This document shows positions 7,220-14,550 of a DNA stretch of 36,516 nucleotides, one piece after another. The stretch spans positions 1 to 36,516 of IMG/VR virus record IMGVR_UViG_3300023171_000030; one strand, 5' to 3'. The notes under the pieces were generated by a model that worked only from the letters and a program-made list of their open reading frames with translations, ran no database searches and had not been told where the DNA came from. Positions within the stretch are counted from its first letter, which is position 1; each line of letters begins with the position of its first letter. The translations under genes and the position numbers were made by a program. Source of the stretch: a virus.

Positions 7220-7540
7220 ATGATTTTAAGCACAAAAGAAAAGCTTAAAATTCAATCTGATTTAGTAGCTGATAGAAAGAGAATGCTAGAAGATAAACCA
7301 AATCCATTGCCTTCCAGTATGATATTAGCAAAAGAAACTAATAATTCAACAACTAAAGGCAATACTTATACGGTGCTAAATCATTTCTGTACATTAGTGT
7401 GTACAATTTATTCCTGTGAATGGCATCAATTCGTTACGTTTAAAAACAAATACGGACACACTGTAAAAATGAATCTTAGAAAGTTTGACGTGGTTAGAGA
7501 AATAAAACCAGAACGTAAATTCGAAATACTAAACAAATAA
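7220..7540 (+). CDS. Hypothetical protein
   Basis: 106 residues from ATG 7220 (MILSTKEKLKIQSDLV). The frame is open further upstream to a TTG at 7166 that would add 18 residues and overlap the integrase by 17 nt; the ATG is preferred but the start is uncertain. The C-terminal half is a compact beta domain (NTYTVLNHFCTLVCTIYSC, then WHQFVTFKNKYGHTVKMNL). Function unknown. Confidence 0.6.
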   Translation: MILSTKEKLKIQSDLVADRKRMLEDKPNPLPSSMILAKETNNSTTKGNTYTVLNHFCTLVCTIYSCEWHQFVTFKNKYGHTVKMNLRKFDVVREIKPERKFEILNK

Positions 7541-7569
7541 TTTAATGAACTTTAATTTAAATAAATATT

Positions 7570-9009
7570 ATGCCTAAAGAAAAATTAGAATTACTGAATT
7601 TGGAGAAATTTTCAGTTATGCAGCTTCCGGAACTGCAAGGTAAAAAAGAGGAAATTAAATCTGTAATAGATGCAAATCCTGTTATAGAAATAATCAGCAC
7701 TGAAACATACGAGGCTGCAAAAAAGAGTAGGACAGCCGTAAAGTCGTTGCGAACAGGGTTAGAAAAGGAGCAAAAAGACGTAAAGCGTAAAATTAAAGAA
7801 CGTATTTTGGATGTCGTTGACAAAGAATATGACTCACTTGTTATCGATGTCAAAATACAGGAAACTCTTCGTCAGGATTCTGTAGATGTCTGGGAAGCCG
7901 AAATTGAAAAAAGGCGATTAGAAAAAATTCGTCTGGAACAAGAAAGAGTTGATAATATCAAATTACTTCTTTCTACTTACTCAGGTGAATGGAAAGCAAA
8001 ATTCAGCTCGTTAGTATTCGGAGACATAGAAAAGGTTTCTGGTGAGTTCTATGAGTCCTATACAAGTTACGACGCAACAACTCTTCAAGAGTTTGAAAAA
8101 TCATTTCCTCTAAAAGTAGAAGAACTTACAGATATTCTAAATAACAAAATAGTTCTTCTGGAAGATGCGGAAAATGCCCGTTTAGAAAAAGAAGAGTTTG
8201 AAAAACAAAAACTTGATCTTAAGCGAAAAGAAGAAATCAAAGAGAGTATTGATGTTTTCTACTCTACATGGGATAGAAAAATTATTGCCCTTTCCGATAG
8301 TGATTATTTAGCTGCTTTAAAGGAATTTAATGAAGCTCCAGATGCTGATTACCAGGAACTCCAAGATGATTTCGAAGAACGAAAAGGAAGACTTAAACAA
8401 TCATTCATTGAGAAAAGGGCTTTCTTGGATATGTCTAAAAAACTAAAGCAGGAAGAGGAAAAAGCGTTAAGAGAAAAAGAAATCGCTGATCGTAGACAAG
8501 CTAAAATTGATGCCGAGCAACAAAAACTCGCCCAAGAAAAAGCTGATTTTGAATTGGTAAAAAAAGAGCAAGAAGAAAAAAGCGCTCACCAATTAAAAGT
8601 AGATAGCAGAATTCAACAACTTGTAGATCTGGGCCTGAAATTCGATTTCCAACAAACATTTGTCGGACACGAATATTTTATTGATGTCCTGGATATTAAA
8701 ACCTACGACGATTCCAAATGGGATAAAATGATTTCTGATATCGAAAACAGAATCGCTAATCCTGTCGAAGAAGTTGCTGCTCCAGAAAAAGAAGACGAAA
8801 AAGAAGTGCTAATAGTTGCCGAGCCAGTTAACGAGTCTTTGGTAGAAAAATTAATCCCTATCGTTGAAAAACAGAATCTAGTAGATTTAAAAGAAGCACA
8901 AAAAGAGGCTTCATGGGATAATATATTCAACGACTTCAAACTTTCTGGCGAAAAATCATTGTCCACGTGGCTAAAAACAAATTATAATGCACCAACTAAA
9001 ATCAACTAA
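7570..9009 (+). CDS. DUF1351-like coiled-coil phage protein
   Basis: 479 residues. Residues about 20-130 resemble the DUF1351 region found beside phage recombination genes: IEIISTETYEAAKKSRTAVK, then a long Lys/Glu helix (EKEQKDVKRKIKERILDVVD). Two long coiled coils follow at roughly 105-130 and 195-350, rich in E, K and Q. The C-terminal part ends in LSTWLKTNYNAPTKIN. The gene opens the recombination module (BT4734-like domain, nucleotidyltransferase, NdpA, Rad52, YqaJ), which is where such proteins usually sit. The exact function of the family is not known; a scaffold or accessory role in recombination is inferred. Confidence 0.7.
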   Translation: MPKEKLELLNLEKFSVMQLPELQGKKEEIKSVIDANPVIEIISTETYEAAKKSRTAVKSLRTGLEKEQKDVKRKIKERILDVVDKEYDSLVIDVKIQETLRQDSVDVWEAEIEKRRLEKIRLEQERVDNIKLLLSTYSGEWKAKFSSLVFGDIEKVSGEFYESYTSYDATTLQEFEKSFPLKVEELTDILNNKIVLLEDAENARLEKEEFEKQKLDLKRKEEIKESIDVFYSTWDRKIIALSDSDYLAALKEFNEAPDADYQELQDDFEERKGRLKQSFIEKRAFLDMSKKLKQEEEKALREKEIADRRQAKIDAEQQKLAQEKADFELVKKEQEEKSAHQLKVDSRIQQLVDLGLKFDFQQTFVGHEYFIDVLDIKTYDDSKWDKMISDIENRIANPVEEVAAPEKEDEKEVLIVAEPVNESLVEKLIPIVEKQNLVDLKEAQKEASWDNIFNDFKLSGEKSLSTWLKTNYNAPTKIN

Positions 9010-9010
9010 A

Positions 9011-9619
9011 ATGCAAAGAAAAATTATTGCTTACAGTAGCGTTTACGAACGTAAAGAAACAAAGGAATTCGAATTTATTGACTTGATTAAAAATCAATCC
9101 ACAATATTTGAATCTTTTGGTATTTATAATTATGTTTATGAACTAGATCGAATCAAAACCATTTCAGACAAAGAAGAAAGAAATCAAGCGAAGCGAAGTT
9201 ATATTCCAGCTGTTGATTTATCAATGAGTGGAGTACTTTCAATTGACATTGACGGGATTTTTAATAATCAAGATCTAAAGTCTAAGATCATAAAAAAACT
9301 ATCAAACTTGAATTCATGTTTTGCAGCAATGGAATCAGTAAGCGGAAATGTTGTCGCTTTTTTTAAATACGAATGTACAACCGTAGAATTTCCTTTCCTT
9401 TATTATAAAATTTACTTGGAACTCACATTGCTTCTTTCGGTAAATATAGATTTTCTTCCGGAAATCGGAAGACTTCGTTATGTGAGTATTGGAGAACTTT
9501 TCCATTATAATGAACATAGTGAAGTTTTGGACGAGGTAATGGAATGCGAAACGCTGCCATACATAAACACCCAAGTAGGTAAAAAGAAAGCCCGGGACGT
9601 AAGATACGGTTCTAATTAA
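9011..9619 (+). CDS. BT4734 / VirE N-terminal-like domain protein (primase-like)
   Basis: I start at ATG 9011, one nt after the preceding stop. An in-frame ATG at 8987 would overlap by 23 nt. The 202 residues resemble the BT4734/VirE N-terminal domain: KRSYIPAVDLSMSG, then the acidic strand SIDIDG (Asp79, Asp81), then MESVSGNVVAFFKY, and later GRLRYVSIGELFHYN. In larger proteins this domain precedes a primase-helicase or VirE-type domain. Here it stands alone with no helicase part. The role may be priming or single-strand DNA handling, inferred from neighbours. Confidence 0.6.
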   Translation: MQRKIIAYSSVYERKETKEFEFIDLIKNQSTIFESFGIYNYVYELDRIKTISDKEERNQAKRSYIPAVDLSMSGVLSIDIDGIFNNQDLKSKIIKKLSNLNSCFAAMESVSGNVVAFFKYECTTVEFPFLYYKIYLELTLLLSVNIDFLPEIGRLRYVSIGELFHYNEHSEVLDEVMECETLPYINTQVGKKKARDVRYGSN

Positions 9620-9633
9620 TTAAACTAAAAACC

Positions 9634-10545
9634 ATGCAATTAAAAACGATAAAAAAGGTTCTTGTAACAAAACTTGAAGACTGGTTAACATCTATTACAG
9701 ATGTTAACCTTAGAAAAGAAGTAAGGGATAATCTTCTGGTTTCCGGAGGATCAATCACTTCTATGCTTTTAAATATTCCAGTGAATGATTATGATATTTA
9801 CATCAAAGACATGAATGTTTTAATCAGACTAGCAAAGTACTATGTCAATTCAGATGAAGTTTTAGATGGAAGGAAAAGAAAAGAATATCTTAAAAAACAT
9901 ACTGAAATTTCAAATTATAACATTGAAGATGATAGTTCCGAAATGGCGGTACGTTTGAAAAATCTAAAAGAGGATCAGGTAAAATTAAACATTCAATCTA
10001 TTGGAGAACGAAAAGATCTTGTTAAAGATGCCGGAGGAGTTCCTTTGAAATATCAAGTTTCTTTTTTATCTCAAAACGCAATCTCTTTAACTGATGATAT
10101 TCAGATTGTATTGCGCTTTCATGGAGATGCCGAGCAAATTCATAAAACATTTGACTTCATTCATGCTACAAACTATTTCACGTTTGAAGATGGACTTGTA
10201 ACAAATAAGGCTGCCCTTGAATCAATACTTACAAAGTGTTTGAAATATCAAGGAAGTCTTTACCCATTAACTTCTATTATCCGATTGAAAAAATTCATTC
10301 ATAGAGGCTGGACAATAAATGCTGGCGAGATGTTAAAAATGATGTTTCAAGTTAGTGAATTGAATTTAAAAGATCCGCAAGTACTTGAAGAACAGTTAAT
10401 TGGAGTGGATGTAGCCTATTTTGCTGTCCTGATCGATATACTTAGAGGTATGAATCCAGAAAAACTAGACAGCCACTCTTTAAACACAATTATTGATCGT
10501 GTTTTCAATGAGTATGACGAACCAAATGATCAAGAACCAGTTTAA
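9634..10545 (+). CDS. Nucleotidyltransferase-fold phage protein
   Basis: 303 residues. The Pol-beta-type nucleotidyltransferase signature is clear: a Gly-Gly-Ser at 38-40 (LLVSGGSITSML) followed by NDYDIYIK with Asp52 and Asp54. A later FDFIHATNYF can supply the third acidic residue. A helical C-terminal region (LTSIIRLKKFIHRGWTINAG) follows, as in a protein I recall from many unrelated phages. The substrate is unknown: it could modify an RNA or a protein, or be an enzymatically altered relative. The first 76 nt of the gene contain a perfect 11-bp inverted repeat (9683-9709). Confidence 0.8.
   Translation: MQLKTIKKVLVTKLEDWLTSITDVNLRKEVRDNLLVSGGSITSMLLNIPVNDYDIYIKDMNVLIRLAKYYVNSDEVLDGRKRKEYLKKHTEISNYNIEDDSSEMAVRLKNLKEDQVKLNIQSIGERKDLVKDAGGVPLKYQVSFLSQNAISLTDDIQIVLRFHGDAEQIHKTFDFIHATNYFTFEDGLVTNKAALESILTKCLKYQGSLYPLTSIIRLKKFIHRGWTINAGEMLKMMFQVSELNLKDPQVLEEQLIGVDVAYFAVLIDILRGMNPEKLDSHSLNTIIDRVFNEYDEPNDQEPV
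9683..9709 (+). repeat. Perfect 11-bp inverted repeat inside the nucleotidyltransferase gene
   Basis: GGTTAACATCT and AGATGTTAACC are separated by ATTAC, giving an 11-bp stem with a 5-nt loop that starts 49 nt after the start codon. There is no T-run after it, so it is not a standard terminator. It could fold in the mRNA or be a dyad for a DNA-binding protein. Confidence 0.7.
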
Positions 10546-10563
10546 TCCTTAAAACAAATACAC

Positions 10564-11619
10564 ATGATTAATTTATTCAATGCACAAATACAATATATTT
10601 CCATTCATAAGATTGGAAATAAGAGCCGTAACGAGTCAATATTCTTATCGGACGAACCATATAAGCTAAGTGACGAAATTGTCCCGCTTATCAAAGAATT
10701 CTTTCTTAAACCGTTTAGAGATAAAGAAGAAGTTTATTATCAATTCGCTCATGATGTTGATATCGAATACAACGAAATGTTTGTTTCTGTATCCAGTATT
10801 TTTGAAAACCCTTCAATAGTACATAATGCATCAAGATCAATCACAAATCATCTTTTCGAGCAGGGAGGACATCCACATATTAAGTCAGGAGAAGTTTACG
10901 TTGTTCATTTCACAAATCTTTCAATTGACAACAATATAGTTGATGCCATCGGAATTTTTAAATCGGAAATTAAAAACGACTTCTTAGAATTAGAAGAAAA
11001 CGGCAGCCACTTGGATATGATTTTAAAACAAGGAATTTCCTTGGACAAATTAGACAAAGGCGCGCTTATCTTCAATTACAAAAAAGAAGATGGTTACAAG
11101 ATTCTGGTTCACGATTCTAATCGCTATGACTCTCGTTACTGGCTCGAACATTTTCTCTCCGTGGATGCTTTTGAAGACGAAAATTTCCTGACCAAAAAAT
11201 ATTTAAAATTTGCTCAGGATTTCGCCAAAGAAGTTGTTGCTCCGTCCGAAGACAAAAAAGAAGAAGTAATGTTCATGAATCGTTCTATGAATTACTTCGC
11301 CAAAAACGATGAATTCGAAGAATCTGCTTATCTGAATGAGGTTCTGGACAATCCAGATCTGATATCAGAATTCAAAAATTTCAAGGTGGATAAAGGCGAA
11401 AAATATTCAATCGAAGACGTTTCGAGCTTTCCAATTTCAAATACTGCAGTTACAGATGCCCGACGAAAATGGAAAGGGACAATTGCTCTTGATACTGGAA
11501 TGACAATCAAAATGGATTTCATTAATCCGGAAAGCGCTGAGAGGTTCTTAGAACGCGGATGGGACGAAGAAAAACAAATGTACTATTATCTTTTATATTA
11601 CAATAAAGAAGAAAAATAA
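10564..11619 (+). CDS. NdpA/YejK-like nucleoid-associated protein
   Basis: 351 residues, close to the length of the 37-kDa nucleoid-associated protein family (PF04245, E. coli YejK about 335). Recognisable family segments are GIFKSEIKNDFLELE from about residue 130, LDKGALIFNYKKEDGYKI at 163-180, SRYWLEHFLSV at 190-200, then a KYLKFAQDFAKEVV helix and FMNRSMNYFAKND. Family members bind DNA in the bacterial nucleoid. In a phage it might organise replicating phage DNA or interfere with host chromatin, which is inference. It sits between the nucleotidyltransferase and the Rad52-like gene. Confidence 0.85.
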   Translation: MINLFNAQIQYISIHKIGNKSRNESIFLSDEPYKLSDEIVPLIKEFFLKPFRDKEEVYYQFAHDVDIEYNEMFVSVSSIFENPSIVHNASRSITNHLFEQGGHPHIKSGEVYVVHFTNLSIDNNIVDAIGIFKSEIKNDFLELEENGSHLDMILKQGISLDKLDKGALIFNYKKEDGYKILVHDSNRYDSRYWLEHFLSVDAFEDENFLTKKYLKFAQDFAKEVVAPSEDKKEEVMFMNRSMNYFAKNDEFEESAYLNEVLDNPDLISEFKNFKVDKGEKYSIEDVSSFPISNTAVTDARRKWKGTIALDTGMTIKMDFINPESAERFLERGWDEEKQMYYYLLYYNKEEK

Positions 11620-11621
11620 TT

Positions 11622-11843
11622 ATGACAAAACACAAAAACACTTATCAGGGCAAAGTCTCTGATAAGTTAACTTCTATGGAAGTCGGAGAAAGTTTTAGTA
11701 AAAAAGAATTCATTACAGACACTTGGCAAGATTACAATTATTTTATCTGCCGATCGTTCGATGTATTCTTTACCTATTCCAAAAAGAATTTTCCGGACAA
11801 AAAATTCAGATGTATTAAAGGATTTATTCACAGAATAATATAA
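11622..11843 (+). CDS. Hypothetical small protein
   Basis: 73 residues, basic, starting 2 nt after the NdpA stop. Segments include SMEVGESFSKKEFITDTW and FTYSKKNFPDKKFRCIKGF, suggesting a small winged or beta fold, but no family is recognised. Codons 7-16 carry a 9-bp inverted repeat. Confidence 0.6.
   Translation: MTKHKNTYQGKVSDKLTSMEVGESFSKKEFITDTWQDYNYFICRSFDVFFTYSKKNFPDKKFRCIKGFIHRII
11640..11667 (+). repeat. 9-bp inverted repeat at the 5' end of a small gene
   Basis: ACTTATCAG and CTGATAAGT flank a 10-nt loop (GGCAAAGTCT), beginning 18 nt after the start codon of the 73-residue gene and 49 nt before the Glu/Gly-rich middle. No T-run follows. Possible mRNA hairpin or operator. Confidence 0.55.
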
Positions 11844-11848
11844 ATATC

Positions 11849-12577
11849 ATGGCAGAAAATAGCGATTTAGCCCTTGTAAATGCAGAAGACTTAAGTTTAG
11901 TTGATAATAATAGCTTAAATAAAAATCAATTAGCTTTAATTCTAAAAAAAACTCCGAAACAGTATGTAAAACAAAGAGCCGCTAAAGGTGGTGGAACATG
12001 GGATTATGTTTCTGGAGGCTACATAAAAAAATGCCTTAACCTTATGTTTGGCTGGGACTGGGATTTTGATATAATATCTGATCAAATATCATTTGGAGAG
12101 GTTGTGGTAAAAGGAAAATTAACTTGTCGAAGTAATGGAAAACAAATTGTAAAAACCCAATACGGCAACAAAGAAATACTTTATAAAACTGAAAAAGTTT
12201 TCAATCCAGACGGAACACCAAAGATGGTAGAAAAGTACGGTAAACAAGTTCAGGAAACACGACCAAGCCAACAGCCCTTATCAATTGGAAATGACTTCAA
12301 ATCCGCTGCTACCGACTGCTTAAAAAAGTGTGCTGCTGAAATTGGAATTGCTGCGGACATTTACAACAAAGACGATTTTAGGGAAATAAAAGTAGATACA
12401 AGCAATGATTCAGATTCCAAGTATATGGAAATACTGGAACTTTTCGATGAAATAGCCGATTTTATCCCTGCGGAAGAATTTGATAATGTGAAACGAGTAA
12501 TTGACAAGCAGGAAAAAAATAGCTACGACAAAATTCTTAGGGACTTAAAAAAGTGGAAAGATGGCATTATCAAATAA
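11849..12577 (+). CDS. Rad52-like single-strand annealing protein
   Basis: 242 residues, the usual size for phage Rad52/22-type annealing proteins. The N-terminal pattern QLALILKKTPKQYVKQR, the WDYVSGGYIKKCLNLMFGWD strand-helix and above all GNDFKSAATDCLKKCAAEIG at 147-166, where the family has its 'K-A-A-x-D-x-x-K-R' helix, point to Rad52 rather than RecT. It would anneal complementary single strands made by the adjacent exonuclease. It overlaps the YqaJ-type gene by 17 nt, the usual two-component recombination pair. Confidence 0.82.
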   Translation: MAENSDLALVNAEDLSLVDNNSLNKNQLALILKKTPKQYVKQRAAKGGGTWDYVSGGYIKKCLNLMFGWDWDFDIISDQISFGEVVVKGKLTCRSNGKQIVKTQYGNKEILYKTEKVFNPDGTPKMVEKYGKQVQETRPSQQPLSIGNDFKSAATDCLKKCAAEIGIAADIYNKDDFREIKVDTSNDSDSKYMEILELFDEIADFIPAEEFDNVKRVIDKQEKNSYDKILRDLKKWKDGIIK

Positions 12578-13394
12578 AAGAACCGGAATGATTACTTCTA
12601 GTGAAATTGTGGCTCTTACTACAAATGGAAGGCGTGATATGACGGAGGAAGAGCAAAAAGCCTACAAGTTAGCAAATCCATCAGGAACTCGAAAAACAAT
12701 TGATGGACCAGGAGTTCCATTCTACACTTACGTAGAAGAATGTATTATCGAAAGATTTTATAAGCATTCCTTGGAAAACGACATGGAAGTAAAAGCTATG
12801 GCATGGGGAAAGCTTTGCGAGCCAATTGTCCATAATCTGCTTCCAAACGAGTATATTCTACATTCAGATGAAACAGAAATTCATCCTTTATATCCGGAAT
12901 GGAGGGGCACAGCGGATGGTACAAAGCTAATTGAAGACTCGGTTGTCGACACCGTTACCGATATCAAATGCCCATTAACCCGTAAGGCTCATTACAACCT
13001 AATAAAAAGGCTTTATCATTTTGATGGATTACTCGCTGTTAAAAAAAGGTTTATCGATGGAAATGTTATTATCCAACAAATCCGAAAAGATTCTAAGGAA
13101 GGGGAAAAGTATTATTGGCAACTCTGTAGTAACGCTTGTATCTTAGGTGCAAAATATGCCGAACTAATAGTTTTCATGCCTTACTACGAAGATTTAGAGG
13201 ATATTCAGTTATACAACAGTCAACTTCCGGAACCATATTGGCTAGTTGCCCGCGCAAAAGAAGGAGAGCTTCCTTATATCGACCGTGAAACTGGAATTGA
13301 AAACGTAAACATTATTCGCTTTCAAGTACCTCAAGCCGATAAAGATTACCTTACTTCAAGAGTTGTTTTAGCAATCGAAGAAATAAACAAATAA
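12561..13394 (+). CDS. YqaJ-type viral recombinase (exonuclease)
   Basis: 277 residues. The start (RTGMITSSEIVALTTNGRRD) is the 'S-x-I' opening of YqaJ-family nucleases of the PD-(D/E)XK superfamily. The active site can be placed: Glu87 in WGKLCEPIV, Asp119 in RGTADG, and Asp134-Ile-Lys136 in VTDIKCPL. It should resect double-strand ends 5'-3' to expose single strands for the Rad52-like partner encoded immediately upstream (17-nt overlap). A hairpin in the 49-nt gap after it (13405-13426) may mark the end of this module. Confidence 0.88.
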   Translation: MALSNKRTGMITSSEIVALTTNGRRDMTEEEQKAYKLANPSGTRKTIDGPGVPFYTYVEECIIERFYKHSLENDMEVKAMAWGKLCEPIVHNLLPNEYILHSDETEIHPLYPEWRGTADGTKLIEDSVVDTVTDIKCPLTRKAHYNLIKRLYHFDGLLAVKKRFIDGNVIIQQIRKDSKEGEKYYWQLCSNACILGAKYAELIVFMPYYEDLEDIQLYNSQLPEPYWLVARAKEGELPYIDRETGIENVNIIRFQVPQADKDYLTSRVVLAIEEINK

Positions 13395-13404
13395 TTTAAC
13401 CCCT

Positions 13405-13426
13405 CCTGCCTTGTGATATAGGCAGG
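13405..13426 (+). repeat. Intergenic hairpin after the recombination genes
   Basis: CCTGCC and GGCAGG form a 6-bp GC-rich stem around TTGTGATATA in the 49-nt space between the YqaJ-type gene and the next ORF. There is no T-run after it on either strand, so it is not a standard intrinsic terminator; processing, stabilisation or protein binding are alternatives. Confidence 0.5.
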
Positions 13427-13443
13427 AATTAAAACTAAAAATC

Positions 13444-13653
13444 ATGCAAACAGCAATTCAAATTCTTTATAATGAAATAATTGGAGACGATGATGTTTTA
13501 GATATGCCAATAGAATTTATTCAAAAAATAACTTCAAAATTCGCTAAAGCAATGGATAAAGAAAAAGAACAAATAATCAATTCTTTCGATCTAGGTTCGG
13601 TTAGCGAAATTCAAGGTGAACATTATTATAACGAAACATATACAAAACCATGA
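13444..13653 (+). CDS. Hypothetical small helical protein
   Basis: 69 residues, acidic and helical (LPIEF-like DMPIEFIQKITSKFAKAM, then DKEKEQIINSFDLG). It ends in an ATGA overlap with the next gene. Short phage proteins of this layout are common, with unknown function. Confidence 0.6.
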   Translation: MQTAIQILYNEIIGDDDVLDMPIEFIQKITSKFAKAMDKEKEQIINSFDLGSVSEIQGEHYYNETYTKP

Positions 13654-13829
13654 CACTAGAAGACATACTTGATGTGGAGTACGAAATTGTTCGTTTCCAA
13701 AAGAAGCTACAGGCAGCCAAACTAAGAATTGCCTCCGACGAATACGCAATACGTGGATGCAAGGAAACTGGAGCCGTAAAACGTGGCGCACTAGACCTAA
13801 AAAATGAATTAACTAAAATAACACGATAA
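13650..13829 (+). CDS. Small coiled-coil hypothetical protein (59 aa)
   Basis: ATG 13650 overlaps the preceding stop (ATGA), and its own stop TAA 13827-13829 overlaps the next start (TAATG). The 59 residues begin MTLEDILDVEYEIVRFQKKL and are almost entirely amphipathic helix with a basic tail, so a small coiled coil is likely. The coupling at both ends makes translation very likely. Confidence 0.65.
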   Translation: MTLEDILDVEYEIVRFQKKLQAAKLRIASDEYAIRGCKETGAVKRGALDLKNELTKITR

Positions 13830-14158
13830 TGGCAGAAGTAAAAAGCAAATCATATACATTGTATTCGGAAAACGGATCTTGGCTTGGACAAGTTGTAATA
13901 ACAAATGACGGAATGTTTGGTTCCGTAACTGATTGGGGTAATTTTTCTTATTCATGGCGTTCTTTTGGAGATTGTTTCAGGACATTTTTAATTGGACTTA
14001 ACGAACAATATTTTGGAGGAAAATTAGCAACTGGCATGGGATATATTGTCTACAATAAAAAAGTAGAAAAGTCATGCATTAATTACGCTGAAAAAATTCT
14101 TCCGGCTCTGAGAAAAGCATTGAAAGAAGATTTAGAAAAAAATCCAGAGTGGATTTAA
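13829..14158 (+). CDS. Conserved phage hypothetical protein
   Basis: 109 residues. The motif DGMFGSVTDWGNFSYSWRSF, followed by FRTFLIGLNEQYFGGKLATG and a C-terminal helix (INYAEKILPALRKALKED), matches a family I recall from many tailed phages, without a known role. It is coupled to the 59-residue gene and is the last gene before the promoter-like region at 14169. Confidence 0.75.
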   Translation: MAEVKSKSYTLYSENGSWLGQVVITNDGMFGSVTDWGNFSYSWRSFGDCFRTFLIGLNEQYFGGKLATGMGYIVYNKKVEKSCINYAEKILPALRKALKEDLEKNPEWI

Positions 14159-14168
14159 AATAAATACT

Positions 14169-14176
14169 TATATTTG
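14169..14176 (+). promoter_or_regulatory. Bacteroidota-type -7 promoter box before the replication genes
   Basis: TATATTTG fits the Bacteroidota -7 consensus TAnnTTTG and lies in the largest true gap of the plus-strand array (14159-14328). A TTG-like -33 box at the right distance is not clear (TGG at 14151). Transcription would begin near 14182, a few bases before the pseudoknot-capable segment. Confidence 0.45.
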
Positions 14177-14189
14177 CATTAGTATTGAA

Positions 14190-14300
14190 GTCGAGAGCAG
14201 TACAAATCCCACCTAAAAATATTACACAGATTCCTATTGATGAAGCCCTCTCGACAACGGCTGATTCAATAGGATTTCTTGCTATTAATCAACTAATAGT
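14190..14300 (+). ncRNA. Structured leader RNA with pseudoknot potential
   Basis: Within the 170-nt gap before the 72-residue gene, CCTATTGA (14233-14240) pairs with TCAATAGG (14266-14273), and AGCC (14244-14247) with GGCT (14259-14262), leaving a 3x3 internal loop that can hold tandem G-A pairs. The 11-nt hairpin loop contains CTCTCGAC (14248-14255), exactly complementary to GTCGAGAG (14190-14197). The result is an 8-bp pseudoknot. A further 6-bp hairpin follows: CTATTA 14282-14287 with TAATAG 14294-14299. It could be a cis-acting leader of the replication operon or a separate small RNA. Confidence 0.55.
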
Positions 14301-14328
14301 TTACTGGAACTCAAAACCTTTAATTATC

Positions 14329-14547
14329 ATGGCTAAATTCGACCTAAAATTTCTTTGTTGCCACGGATCTGGCGATACCATCAAAGTGGAATATTTAAAA
14401 CAAGTTGACTCTGAATTCAACGAACACTGGATTAGTATTCAAATAGAACAGGAAGGTAAAATGGTTCCAATTGCATTAGACAAATCTACAGCAATTAAAT
14501 TCGCTAAAACACTTCGAACTGAAATCAATAAAATTAATACTGTATGA
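14329..14547 (+). CDS. Small protein related to the gene at 21548
   Basis: I take ATG 14329 (after TTATC) as the start, giving 72 residues. The frame is open back to a TTG at 14185, but that stretch is the structured leader. The C-terminal part, ISIQIEQEGKMVPIALDKST followed by AIKFAKTLRTEI, is similar to the 62-residue protein at 21548 (ISLDKETAIKFANALLK), so the phage carries two copies of a beta-beta-alpha type module. Function unknown. It is the first gene of the replication-initiation operon. Confidence 0.65.
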   Translation: MAKFDLKFLCCHGSGDTIKVEYLKQVDSEFNEHWISIQIEQEGKMVPIALDKSTAIKFAKTLRTEINKINTV

Positions 14548-14550
14548 TTT

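Noticed and set aside
11927-11950. QLALI in the Rad52-like protein as a clamp-binding motif
   Set aside because: It lies in the N-terminal stretch that is typical of the annealing-protein family (Q-L-x-x-I-L-x-x-TP) and ends in Ile rather than Phe, so family conservation explains it.
14185-14328. N-terminal extension of the 72-residue protein from a TTG at 14185
   Set aside because: The stretch overlaps the promoter-distal structured leader with complementary segments, and an ATG at 14329 in the usual context gives a sensible protein that matches its paralog's length.
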